A DNA stretch of 64,000 bases from Marsupella aquatica (Eukaryota; Marchantiophyta), in the NCBI GenBank assembly GCA_973895155.1, contig OZ316897.1, forward strand, positions 6,014,001 through 6,078,000, read 5' to 3'. Below are positions 1-12,000 of the stretch, one piece after another (position 1 is the stretch's first letter; every line of letters starts with the position of its first letter). The notes beneath the pieces were generated by a model. That model saw only the letters and a list, made by a program, of their open reading frames with translations, was not told where the DNA came from and made no database searches. The translations under genes and the position numbers were made by a program.

Positions 1-942
1 CCTACTGCCGGCCTCCATGGACGTCCCTCAAAGAAAAGAAGAAAAATGTGATCAGGCCGATGCGGACGTCAAATTAAGTTGTGGCGGGGTGGACGTCCCG
101 GACGTCCCTACGTAGAGGCCGTTGTCCGGGTGACCGTGTTTTTTGGCAAGAGTATGTTGGCTCTTTTGAAGTTAACCTTGCATGCTCATAAGTTCTACAC
201 TAAAATCAAAATGATAATTCTAGTAACAAGGGTAGTGGATATTAAGAAAGGTTCAGGTGAAACTAAAATACTGTTAAACCCTACTTCACCATACTTGCGG
301 ACCAACACATCACGAAAATTAGTTTTCTTACGACATATGATCCTAATATCTCTAAGAGAAAATGAAATATGAATATCATCTGGAGTCCTATTCAGATCCA
401 TGACTTCAATAAAGGACAAAGATGATGAACTCCCACTTCTCTCGGTACGACACCACTAGGTATATTATTGGCTCATTAGAAACCATAATAGCAGTTGTAA
501 ATTGAGCTCCAAAATGATAGGTTAGATATTGCCTCATAGATGGTGTCTAAAAGATGGACTCTAATCAAAAACGGATTACGAAGGGGAAGATCAGGGATAA
601 CTCTCTCTTCTGGATTCATGATGGCTCTCCTATTCCTTTGCTATCCGGGCCAAAGGACGCCCCACTCCTATATTCCCAAAGAAACCTTATTCCCTAAGGT
701 CCCATCTATAAGTCTACCACTAATTCCTTTGCTATCCGGACCAAAGGACGCCCCACTACTATGTTCAAGGCACAAAAGAGCTTCACAACCTTGAATGATA
801 AACACTGCGGAATGAGGGGAGAGTGCCCCTCACCACTTTATTTATAGTGCACACCAAGAGGGCATGGATCAAGCCCAAGCACTTGGATGAAGGCCAAGTG
901 TCAAACATCTAATACCTAAGAATGTGTTAGTACTGTTCATAG
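1..942. other. No recognisable gene
   Basis: I see no convincing coding region or RNA gene here. Open stretches are short and do not resemble any protein family I know. The only structure is the pair of short direct repeats listed separately. Confidence 0.5.
632..757. repeat. 35-bp direct repeat pair
   Basis: A 35-bp stretch beginning ATTCCTTTGCTATCCGG occurs at 632-666 and again at 723-757 with one mismatch, 91 bp apart. It looks like a local duplication with no visible gene context. Confidence 0.85.
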
Positions 943-1154
943 TTGGTGAAACTACTTTTAGTAGGTGGAACTACCATGCATTGGTGGAACTACTATGCGT
1001 TGGTGGACCTACTATACGTTGGTGGACCTACTGTGCGTTGGTAGAACTACTATGCGGTGGTGGACCTACTGTGCGTTGGTAGAACTACTATGCGTTGGTG
1101 AATATTATTGTAGTTGGTGGAACTACTCATATGCATTGGTGGAACTACTATAGT
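943..1154. repeat. Minisatellite, 19-bp period, about 11 units
   Basis: Units resemble TTGGTGGAACTACTATGCG and repeat head to tail with a strict 19-bp period. One unit near the 3' end is 22 bp. Substitutions alternate between AACTAC and ACCTAC, and between TGGTGG and TGGTAG, so some neighbouring pairs appear to have been duplicated together. There are no spacers, so this is a tandem satellite and not a CRISPR array. Confidence 0.92.
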
Positions 1155-1331
1155 CCGTTAATATAGCTAAAGAAGTTTAATAAAGTTTAAATTTAATAAT
1201 CTAACTACTAAATTACTTATATAATCTATAGCATATTAAAACAAACAATTTTTTATAACTTAAGAGAAAATCACAACACATCACCTCTACCAAACCTGTG
1301 CATCCTCCGGTATGCACCACACCTAGAATCG

Positions 1332-3110
1332 CTACATGTCTTCTTCATCTAAAGCCTCATAGTCGTCGGGTTCAAACTCTTCCTCTGTCACAAATCGAGT
1401 TCGTCGTTTAAACAATTTCACTCGCTTCTCTACATAGGGATTGCGATGAATTGCTCCATCAAGTTCTTTTACCACATATATTGCATTAGGACGAACCTCC
1501 TCCACCACAAATGGTCATCTCCAACGATGTGCAAACTTCTTCAGAGTAGAATGTTGTTATTCCAACCCTCCCTCATAGATCAAGACCCAATCTCCATTCT
1601 GGATGGGAATTGGTCTCAAACGATGGGTCTTGTCAAATCGTTCCTTATTCTTCTCACGAGCCTCCTTTAGCCTTAGTAACGCCTCCTCAATCTTCTCCTT
1701 GGTCTGGCTAAAGTGCTCAATCCTTCGCTCCAGCAACTTTTCTCGGGAGATTCTATCTTGCCATTCAATCATCCTCCAACTCTGAACATTTTCCTCAATC
1801 GGTATCAAAGGCAAATATCCAGAGACTAATTTGGCAGGCGTAATTCCTGTTGTGGTAGTGCATGTCATTCGATCTGCCAAAAGAGCAAATGGTAGAAGAT
1901 TGGGCCAAAGCGATGGTTTTCCTCGGCAAGATTTCACCAAGGCATTCACTATCGGTGGGTGCCCTCGCTCAATCTTTCCATTTCCTTCTGGGTTGTAGGC
2001 AGTAGTGAGTTTGAGCTTGATGTTGAACCGGTCAAAAATTCTGCAGCCTCTTCAGAATTCAGCTCTCCTCTATCTGCTCTCATTTGCACAAAACAACCAT
2101 GACGTGCTATAACGACTTCAAGTATGAACCTGCATACTGCTTCTGTAGTGTTAGAGGTTAAAGCCCTTCCTTCAACATAAGAAGATAAATCTTCTCTTGC
2201 AAGGACAAGGTATTTTGCCCCCCTAATTCCCCATGGCATGTGCACCACATCTAGTGGGATTAAGTCCATCTCTAAACCGAACTTTAGAGTAATACTGACA
2301 ACTCTCACAAGATCCAACATAGAATTTTACATTCACATACATGCCTGACCACCAGTACCACCTTTGAACCCGCTCATAGGTAGCTCTAACTCCTCGATGT
2401 CCTGCTTCAACAGCATAATGAGAATCCCATAAGACTCTCTTCTTCTCTTCATCTGTATCAAGAACTCTACAAGGAACATGTCCTTTCTTCAAAGACCTTC
2501 TCCATAAAACACCATCCTTGAGCATGAACTTGTAAGCCTTCTTCCGTAATTGTTGAAACTTCTCTTCTATCATTTCAACAGGCCTTTGAAGAGTACTAAG
2601 GTACCTTCCAATCAAGAGCAACTCTCCAGAATAGAGCTCCTCTTGAAATGTTAAGACCTCAAACTCTCCATTCATCACTTGAACTGCCTCCACTTCATTC
2701 TGATCATAGCGGGCTCTTGAAAGCATATCTGCTATTGGATTATCTTTTCCAGCAATGTGTCGAAGCTCGGGGTTGATCATCCTAATAAAAGCTATCCAAC
2801 GTAGCATAGCAATGTCTGGAGTATCACAGTTAACAATCATCCCTAAAAGTGGTAAACAATCAGTCTCAAGAATGACTTGTGCTCCAATCAAGTAGACTTT
2901 TTCTTGACACAAGGCTATCCTTGCTCCCCACAACTCTCGCTTGATTTGAGGGTAATGCCTTTGCCTTGCTGAAAAGATCTTAGCTCCAAACCTTGCTGCA
3001 AATCTTCTCCCCTCCTCATCATCCTGCCCTACCGCCCATCCTGCCCTACCGCCCATCCAGCAGGATCAGGACTTGAATCTACAGTGACAATGATGGATCT
3101 TCCATCATAG
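1332..3110 (-). pseudogene. Gypsy (Ty3) pol fragment: RNase H and integrase
   Basis: Reading down the minus strand from about 3056, an RNase H segment comes first (ETDCLPLL, then HIAGKDNPIADMLSR). Next is an integrase HHCC zinc-binding segment (GHRGVRATYERV, then CESCQYY). The integrase core follows, with its first Asp in DVVHMP, the second in ADRGELNS, and the Glu in a NGKIERGH context. After the core is a basic tail ending at a TAG at 1332-1334. The frame shifts twice, near 2270 and near 2040. A TGA lies in the tail. Reverse transcriptase and gag are missing and the upstream side stops near 3110, so the element is 5'-truncated and dead. Near 3020-3060 a 19-bp stretch is duplicated in tandem. 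Assignment to Ty3/Gypsy is from motif order. Confidence 0.88.
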
Positions 3111-3334
3111 CATAAGGGACATAAAACAAGGGGGCTAAGTAAATCATAGCATAAGGGACGTAAAACAAGGCCGTCTTGACGCTTACTATGTGAAAACCAG
3201 GGTGGCCTTGACGTCTTCCAATGGTATCCTTACCCATTTGAGCTTAAACTAACTTAATTTTGCTTAAAGGGGCTTATAAGAACTTTAAAAATTTAAAAAT
3301 GTATGGTTTTGATACTTTAACTCTCCTTTTGGAA
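3111..3334. other. No recognisable gene
   Basis: A short AT-rich spacer between the truncated Gypsy pol fragment and the inverted-repeat arm. A run near 3105-3180 repeats GCATAAGGGACGTAAAACAAG-like sequence twice. Nothing else is visible. Confidence 0.4.
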
Positions 3335-3893
3335 TAATCACCTAATTACATCTTATGAATGAGTACATACTATGTTCAATTTGCTTATATCATGTTTTGT
3401 TTCATGTGGAGTGCTCATGAATTGACTCTCTCTCCTCATTCACTGTTTACATTGCTATAATTCATTACTAGATTAGTTATGGTTATAACTTCCCTAAATT
3501 TCATCTCAACCTTATTAGTTATAAGAATGACTATATAGAGACCCAAATGATTGTTTAGTGTGACCGGACCAGGGTCTCCCTTGGTCTATTTTGTGACACT
3601 AAAATGCCACAAGGTAGTCGCTGTTAATGGCAAGTAAGTCACGGATATGACTTACCCTGTGACTAATTTAAGTCACATTATAGTCACTTATAAACAAGGC
3701 TAGACTCCATGATAGAGTCACGGAAGAGTCACAAATGGGTATCAAGCAAGTCACAATTCCATGTATCAATAGTGACTACTATTTTTGGGTCTCAACTTTT
3801 GCAACTCCAAGGGTCACAGCATGGGTCACGTCACGTTGAGTCACAATGAAGTCACATGAGCCAAAATGAGTCACATATTGCGGTCTCAGATGA
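3335..3893. repeat. Left arm of a ~550-bp inverted repeat rich in GTCAC
   Basis: This block is the reverse complement, with many substitutions, of 25215-25815. The inner edge in both copies begins TGAGACCGCAATATGTGAC. The innermost 350 bp contain about 16 copies of GTCAC or GTGAC, far more than chance. Dense short motifs just inside an inverted terminus are typical of transposase-binding subterminal repeats in DNA transposons such as En/Spm and hAT. The arms are 21 kb apart, so they may be the ends of one large element or two independent copies facing outward. Confidence 0.75.
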
Positions 3894-5926
3894 GCTCAAA
3901 TTTGTCTAGTGCGATCCCCACCTCCGAGAGAGAGCCTGGTAAGCAAGATATCATAGCAACTTCCGTCCCCTTGGGGGATGGAGCCGGCCCAAAGCACAAT
4001 GCATTTGCATCGAGAGAGGTCTTCAGTCTTCCCAGTTGCCGTCCTTGCTCCAAAGCCATCAGAGCCAAAGATGTAGCAGCTGGCCCGACTATAGCCAACC
4101 TATCCACCTCTACATAAGCGCGCACCATCGGTGTTGCACTGATAATTGCAAGAGTTCCCATTGCGCTAGCCAATTGCACCTCATTTGGGCCACCCCTACG
4201 CTCAGTAAGGAGCTGCTCCACTTGCTCTATGTTAGCCTCCACTGGTAGTGACACCGCTCCACAAGGAGGTATTCCTCGTGCCTCACAAAAATCCTTCCTA
4301 GCTGCGGCATTTTCCACTGCTCTTTGCACCTCCTCCACATCGGCTTCTGAGTGATGCTCGTCATCTTTTTCTTCGGGGTACTCCTTACCAGCCTCCGTGG
4401 GGGAAGTTCCCTCAATTCCCTCTTTGCAGCTGCGTGCTAGATGCCCCTTTTATTACATTTGAAATAGTGGTAAGGTATGTTACGGAAGGTAACAAATTGC
4501 CAAATAACTATATCTTTGCGAATCCAAATTCTAACACTAGCCGAGACTTCCCTGTCAGAGTCCCACAAGATATAGGCTCTGTCATGCGGAAAAGAGCTAA
4601 ATTCATCCCCTTGCAAAGTTCCTAGTGAGCTTGAAATTTTCCTCCTACAGCCTTCCAGGACAAGATCACGAAATGGAATTTCAATCTAGACGGGAAGTTT
4701 GGTAAAAGACTCATTTTTGACATCAAACGATGGGTCCCAAGGGAAGGGTATAACCACCGTGCCAAGAAACAGGAAAAAGGAAATAGCAAATAGTAAACAG
4801 CAAATGGATGAGATTTTTTTTTGAATTTTTTTGGTTTGTAGTTTTGACATTTTTTACTAGCGCCCCAAGCTAGTAATAGTAGCGCCTGGCGCTAGCCAAA
4901 AATGTTTGTTTTTAAAAATATTTTGAAAACTTTGAGTTTTAATGAGATATTTTTTATATTTCATTTTTGCTCGTAACAGTAAATTTTTGCTCATAACAGG
5001 TTATCATTTTCCTGTTTCCTGGCACGGTGTAAAGCCTCCAAGGGAATGTGTACACAAAACAATGGCCCATAAACCATGGGGCACAATTAAGGGCCATGTC
5101 TCTATGATCAGGATGCTCAAAGACAATAAGATAAAAGCTTTTCCGCACAAATTTAACTTTTAGAATCGACCAATTCCCTTGGTTAGTCATCTCTTCCTCC
5201 ACCCAGGTTCTGAATACCGGCAGCAACGGAGGTCTATCTTCAAAGAAACATAGCATTGCACAGTTGTATAATTGTTTTAACATTCATCGAGGCTTCGGCC
5301 ATATTCTAGTCTACTGTGGCAAACAGTTTCTTGTCCAGATCCCCCTTTGAGCGAAGAGCAATGTCTCGCAAAATTCTGGTGCCCTCCTCAGACTCCTCCT
5401 TTGCCTCCCTTTCCTGCCTCATGCACGGAACCGGAATAGGCCCGCAACTTTCAACATTCTTTGCAACACTGGGTGTGGGCCCAGGGCTGTGCACAACCCC
5501 ACGCCATGGCTGATCTGGTAGTGCTTCCTGTGGGTTCAATGAATTGCCTGTTTCTAGAACCATTCGGTTCGCCCAGCTCTGTTGCTCTGAAAATTCATCC
5601 GCAGCTCGTGCCCCTGCATTCCAATAAAGTTCCTGCGCTCCAATTGCGCCTTTCAGTGGCATGTCCCTACTTATCTTGGCATCTTGTGCCGAGAATCTAT
5701 CCCTTGAAGTCCCATTCTCAATGCACAACCTTTCGTGGCCACCGTCATCCTTTTCTCTTTCACTGCCCCCAATCTTCAATTCTTCCATCAACGAGTCGCC
5801 AATAGGATATCTTGATGCGATCCGTGGTCTGCCGTGCGCCGCCCACCACGCGTTCCCCTGAGCCGTGCGAGAGGCTCCACAAGTCCATAGTATTCCTCCG
5901 CCATCTTCCTCCCTACCTTCTTCCAA
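3886..5926 (-). pseudogene. LINE ORF1-like (DUF4283-type) pseudogene
   Basis: Downstream of about 5300 the minus strand reads like the DUF4283 domain of plant LINE ORF1/gag-like proteins: WSILKVKFVRKSFYLIVFEH, then NCAPWFMGHCFVY. After the inserted element at 4755-5030 the domain resumes with FPWDPSFDV and ends in a knuckle-like YFKCNKRG. The upstream part (5926-5306) is a low-complexity acidic/basic leader, and the part after 4430 is a further open stretch ending at the inverted-repeat edge. Stops occur near 4670 and 4437. ORF1 proteins of this kind bind RNA and help LINE particles form. No endonuclease or reverse transcriptase follows, so this is a fragment. Whether the last segment (4338-3886) belongs to the same element is uncertain. 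Confidence 0.6.
4755..5030. mobile_element. MITE-like element, CAGGAAACAGG family, copy A
   Basis: The 276-bp segment begins CACCGTGCCAAGAAACAGGA and ends with its inverse, one mismatch apart over 20 bp, giving a clear terminal inverted repeat. It has no coding capacity. It interrupts the LINE ORF1-like frame: DUF4283-type residues stop at one edge and resume at the other. Internally it carries a TAGCGCC/GGCGCTA palindrome (4880-4894) and poly-T runs, both shared with copy B at 8661-8985. Confidence 0.72.
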
Positions 5927-6807
5927 TTACCTTAAAGAATTTCACTCCTCTGGACCTCAATCCAATGTGTGAGACCGCAAAGCTTACCTGCCACTTATCC
6001 GCATGCGATGCTTGCGCATTCCAATTCTTGCCCGCCGCGTCCTCCAGTCCTTTGCAGCTCAATGGACATCTCAACAGCGTTTGACTTATGCCAGTTCAAC
6101 GATGGGATCATGTCTAAACATGATCACAGCGAAGCACCCTTATGAGTAGTCTGCGGGGATCCTATCAAGACACCACACAAAACTCCACCCTTGTCCTTCT
6201 TAATCTGTCTTATGCTCTCGTCTTCTTCAACTTGTTGCTCTCTTTAAATAAAGTATTCATCCACCCATGTTGCATCCTGATTTAGTTGCACACCGTAGCT
6301 CTGCTTCTTGACGGGATCTTCACCCCAGTGCAATCATGATTGGATCAATCGTGCATTGTAGCGCCTCCTTCAGACCGGCTCAAAAGGTACATTAAAGTGT
6401 GCCTCCTTATCAAAACCTCCGCCAACACCTGTAACAACTTGAATCCCTCCTTGAAGCCCCCTGTCTCACTTCCCAACACCCTTCTCTTTGGGATTTGTCA
6501 CCTGCACACACCTCACAAAGCCACTCTAAGACCTCAAACCTTCAATGGCGGGTTCCCAGATGTGGCGAGATCGAGAAAGAGCAAGATGAGCTTTGTTTGA
6601 TAGCGTTGTCTTGCTCGTTCCAATTCTTTCCCACTTGAGACACAATGTTCACTCTCAAACCAAGCTAGGACGGGTCCAATCGCCCGAGAATGAGCACAAG
6701 TTAGTTCCGCATGTGCGCCTTCCAAGCTTCCCGCTTCAGTCGCTTCCCGCTTCAGTCGCTTCAGTCCGTCACCCTTTAGGAAATCCGATCTAAAGCAATG
6801 TTGAGAA
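5927..6807. other. No recognisable gene
   Basis: A GC-moderate stretch with several short open frames on both strands, none resembling a known family. It may be decayed transposon leader sequence. I see no repeat structure beyond a small CCGCTTCAGTCGCTTC duplication near 6730-6765. Confidence 0.35.
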
Positions 6808-7375
6808 TGAGTTTTCAATGAAGGACTTGGGTTAGGCCAAGAAGATTCTAGGGATGGAGATTCACTATGACAAGGAGCATAGGCAATTATAGTTGTTTGA
6901 GTGGTAGTAGTTGGAGAAGGTACTTGCCAAGTATGGGATGGAGAATGCAAAACTAGTTGGTACTTTACTGGCTTTCCACTTTAAACTCTCAAATAATGAT
7001 TGCCCTTCTAGTGAGAGTGAGAGATTGATGATGAAATTGGTTTCCTATGATAGTGCCGTGGGTAGTTTGATGTATGCAATGACATGCACTGGACCTAACA
7101 TTGCTCGCACTTTTAGCATTTTGAGCAGATTTGTGGCAAACTTGGGTAAGCTTCACAAGGAAACAATGAAGTGGATATTGCCATATCTCAAAGGAACCTT
7201 AGACTGTGGAATTTTGTTTGATGATAAAACAAACTTTATTTTGGAGTTAGGAGGTTACATAGATTTAGATTATGCTGAGAACTTGGATAACTAGAAGTCT
7301 ACTCGAGAGTCTACTACAAGCTATGAGTTTATGTTGGGTGAAGGTTGTATTAGCTCAAAGTCAATAACTCAAACT
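6808..7375 (+). pseudogene. Copia reverse transcriptase/RNase H relic
   Basis: The frame begins with MKDLG and KILGMEIHYD, continues with EKVLAKYGMENAK, YDSAVGSLMYAMTCTGPNIA and MKWILPYLKGTLDCG, and ends with a GYIDLDYAENLDN / KSTREST pattern. This is the C-terminal half of a Ty1/Copia pol protein. In that family the RT thumb is followed by RNase H, and ADxAGD..RKST is the usual RNase H hallmark. Several in-frame stops are present (near 6832, 6887, 6903 and after LDN near 7292). No LTRs, integrase or gag are nearby, so it is a 5'-truncated dead copy. Confidence 0.88.
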
Positions 7376-7402
7376 TGTGTTCACTACAATACTATTGACC
7401 CA

Positions 7403-7822
7403 TTTTGCAAGCTCAAACTTTTTCCAAACAACAAAGGGCAACAAATTTATACATGAGCATTGCAAACTAAACCGCATTGCAACGGGATCACATTTTTCCA
7501 TACCTTTTTCTTTGCAACTGGACCATTGCAACTCTATGGCAAATTGCAAATCCAACATAATTGCATTGAATCAAACACAACTTGCAATTAACTTTAACTC
7601 ATAATGGTTGCGAGTCTGCCAACTGTCGCTACACTTGCAATCCAAAACTTATTGCTAAGTTTGCAAGCAAAATGTTCTCAATGTGTGCAATTAAGTTTTG
7701 ATTTGCATCTTTGCACCATTAAACGTCTTGCAAAAATGCGATGATTGGTATTGGTGAATGTAATATTATGGTGGGTTCCCAATTTTAGCAAACTAAGGTA
7801 GAGTTGTCGCAACGTTTGCAAC
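7403..7822. repeat. TTGCAA-dense block
   Basis: Eleven copies of the palindromic hexamer TTGCAA lie within about 420 bp; chance predicts about 0.1. There is no coding signal. Short repeated motifs at this density are usually transposase-binding subterminal repeats of DNA transposons. CACTACAA occurs at 7381 and again near 7829 in the same orientation, resembling CACTA-type termini, but no inverted pair is evident. Confidence 0.7.
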
Positions 7823-7965
7823 CTCTATTTCACTACAAAGTTTGAGAATGATCAATCACGGTTGTTGGATGAATCACGATTGTTGGAAGGGGGAGGGATG
7901 AAGCCAAAGAGCCAAGGAGAGGATGGTAACTTCATTAGTTATTAGTTATTAGTCTATTTTTGGCC

Positions 7966-8360
7966 TATCTCAGAGAGGTCTCCAACAATAAACAACAAAA
8001 ACATGGGAATTTTATGGCGCTATGTAAACGTAAAAAAGGGGTACGGACGATGTTACTCGTACGGATTTATCACGGGTGAATTACATGGGGTAGGAATATT
8101 TCTCAACCCCCCGTCTAGTGTACGTATTTTTCATTCTAGATGCGATATTCCTTAAGAGGTTTGGCTCCATCTTAGAGAGCCTCTTTGACATGGGCTAAGT
8201 TTTAGGGTGAATCTTGAGCCTGGGATAAGTAATATTTGTCAGCCCACCCTAAAGCAGGCATCTCAAAGAGCCTCTCCGAGATGAAAATGCAATTGGTTTC
8301 AAAAGTTGGAGATTTGCCATGGAAAGTTTTGCTCCATCTCAAATAGCCTCTCCGAGATGG
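7966..8360. repeat. Type-1 palindrome cluster (CATCTCnGAGAG/CTCTCnGAGATG)
   Basis: Four imperfect palindromes of about 25-29 bp centre near 7972 (half-site), 8178, 8271 and 8347. The consensus arms are CCATCTCGGAGAG and CTCTCCGAGATGG around a 1-2 bp centre. Downstream of the last two, the flanks also repeat (GGTTTCAAAAGTTGGAGAT and variants), so palindrome plus flank was duplicated in tandem with a period near 77 bp. No gene is present. Confidence 0.8.
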
Positions 8361-8660
8361 AATGCCCTTTGGTTTCAAATGTTGGAGATATAGCCGACAT
8401 GGAATGTCTCAAAGATAAAATCACATTATAGCAACACTAGCAGTACACGAGCTGACGGTAAAAAGTTCAGTTTACAAAATTACGTCTTACAAAGTTGTAC
8501 TGATACTAGTCCAACACTAACCATATCTAGCCTCCAGTCTAAGGAGCTCAATGGATATCAGCATCTAACACAAGTTCACGGACCACGGCCATAGTCAAGA
8601 TAGGTTGGTTAACGCATTGGTCATTGTCTATCTCTCGTTGAGGTGTTTACAAATGACAAC

Positions 8661-8985
8661 AAACAGGAAACAGGATTTAATAACAGAAACTGGTAACAGG
8701 AAAAAAACTGGTAACAGGAAAATGGGTGGAAAGTTTTTTGGAAATTTTTTGGAAATTTTTTTTTGGAAATTTTTTTTCGGTCGACCAGTTTTTTTTGCTA
8801 GCGCCCGGCGCTGCTAATAGTAGCACCCAAAGCTAGCCAAAAATGTTGCATTGTTAATTTTTTTTGGAAATAACATGTTTTAGGAGATATTTTTAAATTG
8901 TCATTTTTCCTGGTAATAGTGATTTTTTCCTGGTAACAACATATTAAAAAGAGGAAAAAAATTTCTTGTTTACCTGTTTCCTGTC
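8661..8985. mobile_element. MITE-like element, CAGGAAACAGG family, copy B
   Basis: The left end carries CAGGAAACAGG at 8664-8674 and the right end its inverse CCTGTTTCCTG at 8973-8983. Inside are repeated GGTAACAGGAAA motifs, poly-T runs with TTTGGAAATTTTT, and an imperfect TAGCGCCCGGCGCT palindrome at 8798. It then continues with AGCTAGCCAAAAATG, matching copy A at the same relative place. It is non-coding. Edges are less sharp than in copy A because the terminal repeat beyond the core does not pair well. Confidence 0.65.
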
Positions 8986-9027
8986 TCTGTCGCTATACCC
9001 ATCTCGTTTACATAAATTTTCAAAGCA

Positions 9028-12000
9028 CTAGTACAAGTGCTTGTAAGCGGAATAGAATCTAGCGCTTGATTCCCTATACATGAAATCCTTGCATGAACAA
9101 ATTGGAAAGACGCAGATCTGCACACAATGCATTGAAAATTGAGCCTTGTTGATGTTCTTCACCATCACTCTTAGACCAATGGCGTTCCCTGTTTCAACTT
9201 GTATCTTTGAAGTGCACACCATGGACTCTGTCTTGGCACTCTGTATACGTTTGAGTCCTTCCTTAGTGGTTTCTGACCTCCGGCGTCGAGCAATGCCATT
9301 GTGTCGCCCAAGGCAAACATTGGGCTTTGTTGGGTCCATTTTCTTGATATATTTGTTCAAATCCAAAATTATGTCACCGCTGCTTACCACTCCACTTTGA
9401 ATGTCATCAATCCCATGATCTGGATTCACTCCATTCTCCTGAAGAAAATGGATTTCCTCATCTGATAGGTTAGTCCACGGGCCACTGGAACCTTTCTAGG
9501 AAGTCTAGGTTCTACCAGTAATATTGGGCAAGGACCAATTGTTTGGGCAGAACCAGTATGGGTATGTATCTCCGGGTTGGTTGAATTTGCTTTCTGCAAG
9601 CCAATATATTCCAACAACACCAAAGCCAGCTCCTTTCAATCCTGCCTCTCTTATAAATCGAGCACAAACTGGGTGGTCCTTGGCTTGGACAGCGTCTCTG
9701 CACATAGGACCTCCCACTACTCTTGGTGCGAGCCAAAAAGAACATCTTTGGCTGGAGGTTGGTCTCCTTAACACTTCTACGATCAAGGACTGCCGTGATA
9801 GGTGAACAGCCCCTTCCCTCTACACGTGAGCAACCAGGGTCCAACTTTGCGGGCATTCCACTTGACCTTGTTGCCCTCCGTGGTGGAGGTTCCACAATGA
9901 CAACGTCGGATGATGCTGAACCAGTCGGAGATTCTTCGGACGATGTAAGATCTACCACTACAAGCCTCTTGCTGAAGTCTTCCTTTACAACCCCTTTGAA
10001 CTTGCGTTTCTTTGGTTTGGTTACCAATACTATGTCCTCGCGATGCGTGTCTTCTACTACTACATTTGAGCCAGCAGGTACCTTGCCTCGCTTCATTCGA
10101 ACTGTTTCAAAGTCTCCAGCAAGTGGGTCAGGGTTTGAGAACTCGCGTAATTTAGGCTGACTCATCAGGGTATTCAACTTTGGAATGAAAGACTCCACAT
10201 TCCCAACACAGGTGGCATCTTGCGGTTGTAGTTCAAAAAGGCTTGGCCCTTGCCCTTTCCGCCCATGGTCTTCAAGATTTTGGAGACATGAAACCTGGCT
10301 AGAAGCTCGCGTTGCATCTAGAACACAGGACTCAACTAATCCAATCCGTGTTTCTGAACACCTTCTCCGCATGGCTACATGCACCAACTCAGCCTTGCTC
10401 TGGTTTGGTATTAGTGTGGACTCCTCCCTATCCATATCCTACAAAGATCCAAGTTTAGGAAGTCAAAACAAAAGACAAACCGCCTCCCATCTGGGAGAGC
10501 CTCTCTGAGAAGGGACCAATATTGCTCGGAGTACAGAACAATATATACCAAGGGTGGCCCATCTCGGAGAGCCTCTCCAAGATGACATGCCTCCAAAATC
10601 AATCAAATTCTAATCTGGGAAGCCTATCTGAGATGCAGCCAATTGTACAAGGAAAAACCGCATTGTCAAGAGCAGCTATAACATTGGTCTCATTCACATA
10701 AACCGTGCCAACATAAACACAAAACTTACTAGACGAATGAAATTTCCCCACTGAGAAAAGTGAACAATCCACCAAGACAACCACGTTGTCAGTTGCTTCT
10801 CCTTCCGTGGTAGTGCATTCCCGTCCATCCACCAAGCCTTGATCCTTTCAAAGGTTTGGAATGCCAAAACAACATTGCTAGCATCTCGAAGTGAGTCCAA
10901 TAGATCTTTATGCTCTACTCGTTTGTCAGGGTGAATGTAATCCTTTGTCACCTTCTCTACGGACTGGGCCCAATGAAATGCATCAGATCGCTCCCTTCGT
11001 GGATTGACTTTTCCTCCCCAAAACTTGTTCCTGATCGATTCCAACCTGCTACAGCATTATCAGCAATAAATCCACAAAACTGCACCTCTTGGAGGTCATT
11101 TTCCGCACAAACTCTCTTCATAGCCCTCCATGCGGTTGGCAAGGCCTCAATGTCTTATGAAACAAGCTCACACACAAAGATAGTGCATAGGCCTCTGGAG
11201 AAATTAATGGTCATATACATGCGCAGACATAGTGCACCAGCTGTTATCGGTCATTCAATGCATGACATCAGACATTACCCATGAGTGCTCAAGATCCCCA
11301 CCTTCGTGCATTCTTTGAACAAGATCAACTCCCGACCCTGGATCCTTGGTACTCATTTCCTTATCATGGACCGCATGATTGAGTCATCGGCCAAGATTGC
11401 CAATGTTTTGTCAAGGTCTTTCACTTCCGTTGGAGTCATCACCCAAACTACCTTGGCTTCAAAAATCTGTTGAAGAGCCTTGATTGTGTTGGTCCTTGGG
11501 ACAGATGGAATTGCATATGGACTAAGCTTGATTTGCTCCTCCATCAAGTTACGCACCACCTCCCGTTGACCCTTTTTCTCTATAAACTTGGGTGGATGTA
11601 CGTGCTTCGCAACATGCATTGCAACACGCAACATATGCTGGTACTTATTGTGCTTAGTTTGAGGAGTTGGAGTAATGTAATACATTTCAGCGGGACACCG
11701 ACTTATACACTTAGGGGGCCTTTCGCAAAAACTACAAATGACACTCTCTCCTGGAACTTCACATCCAGCATGGAACGGGACTTCATTTTTGCCAGCTCTA
11801 TCTCTTCTCCATTCTGTGGAATTGTGCTCCTTTCTCACCTCAAACCTTCGCCAATCATCATGCTGGCATTGCAAAGAACCCATACATTTCACATTCTAGA
11901 TCTTGTATGTATGGGCTATCTTGTTCAGCTTCGGTCCAATTTGAGCCCTAGTCATGGACATCTTGCTCCATAGATAGGAGTCTCTCCTACGCTCCATACC

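Noticed and set aside
943-1154. CRISPR-like array
   Set aside because: Units abut with no spacers, period is 19 bp and the setting is eukaryotic; it is a minisatellite.
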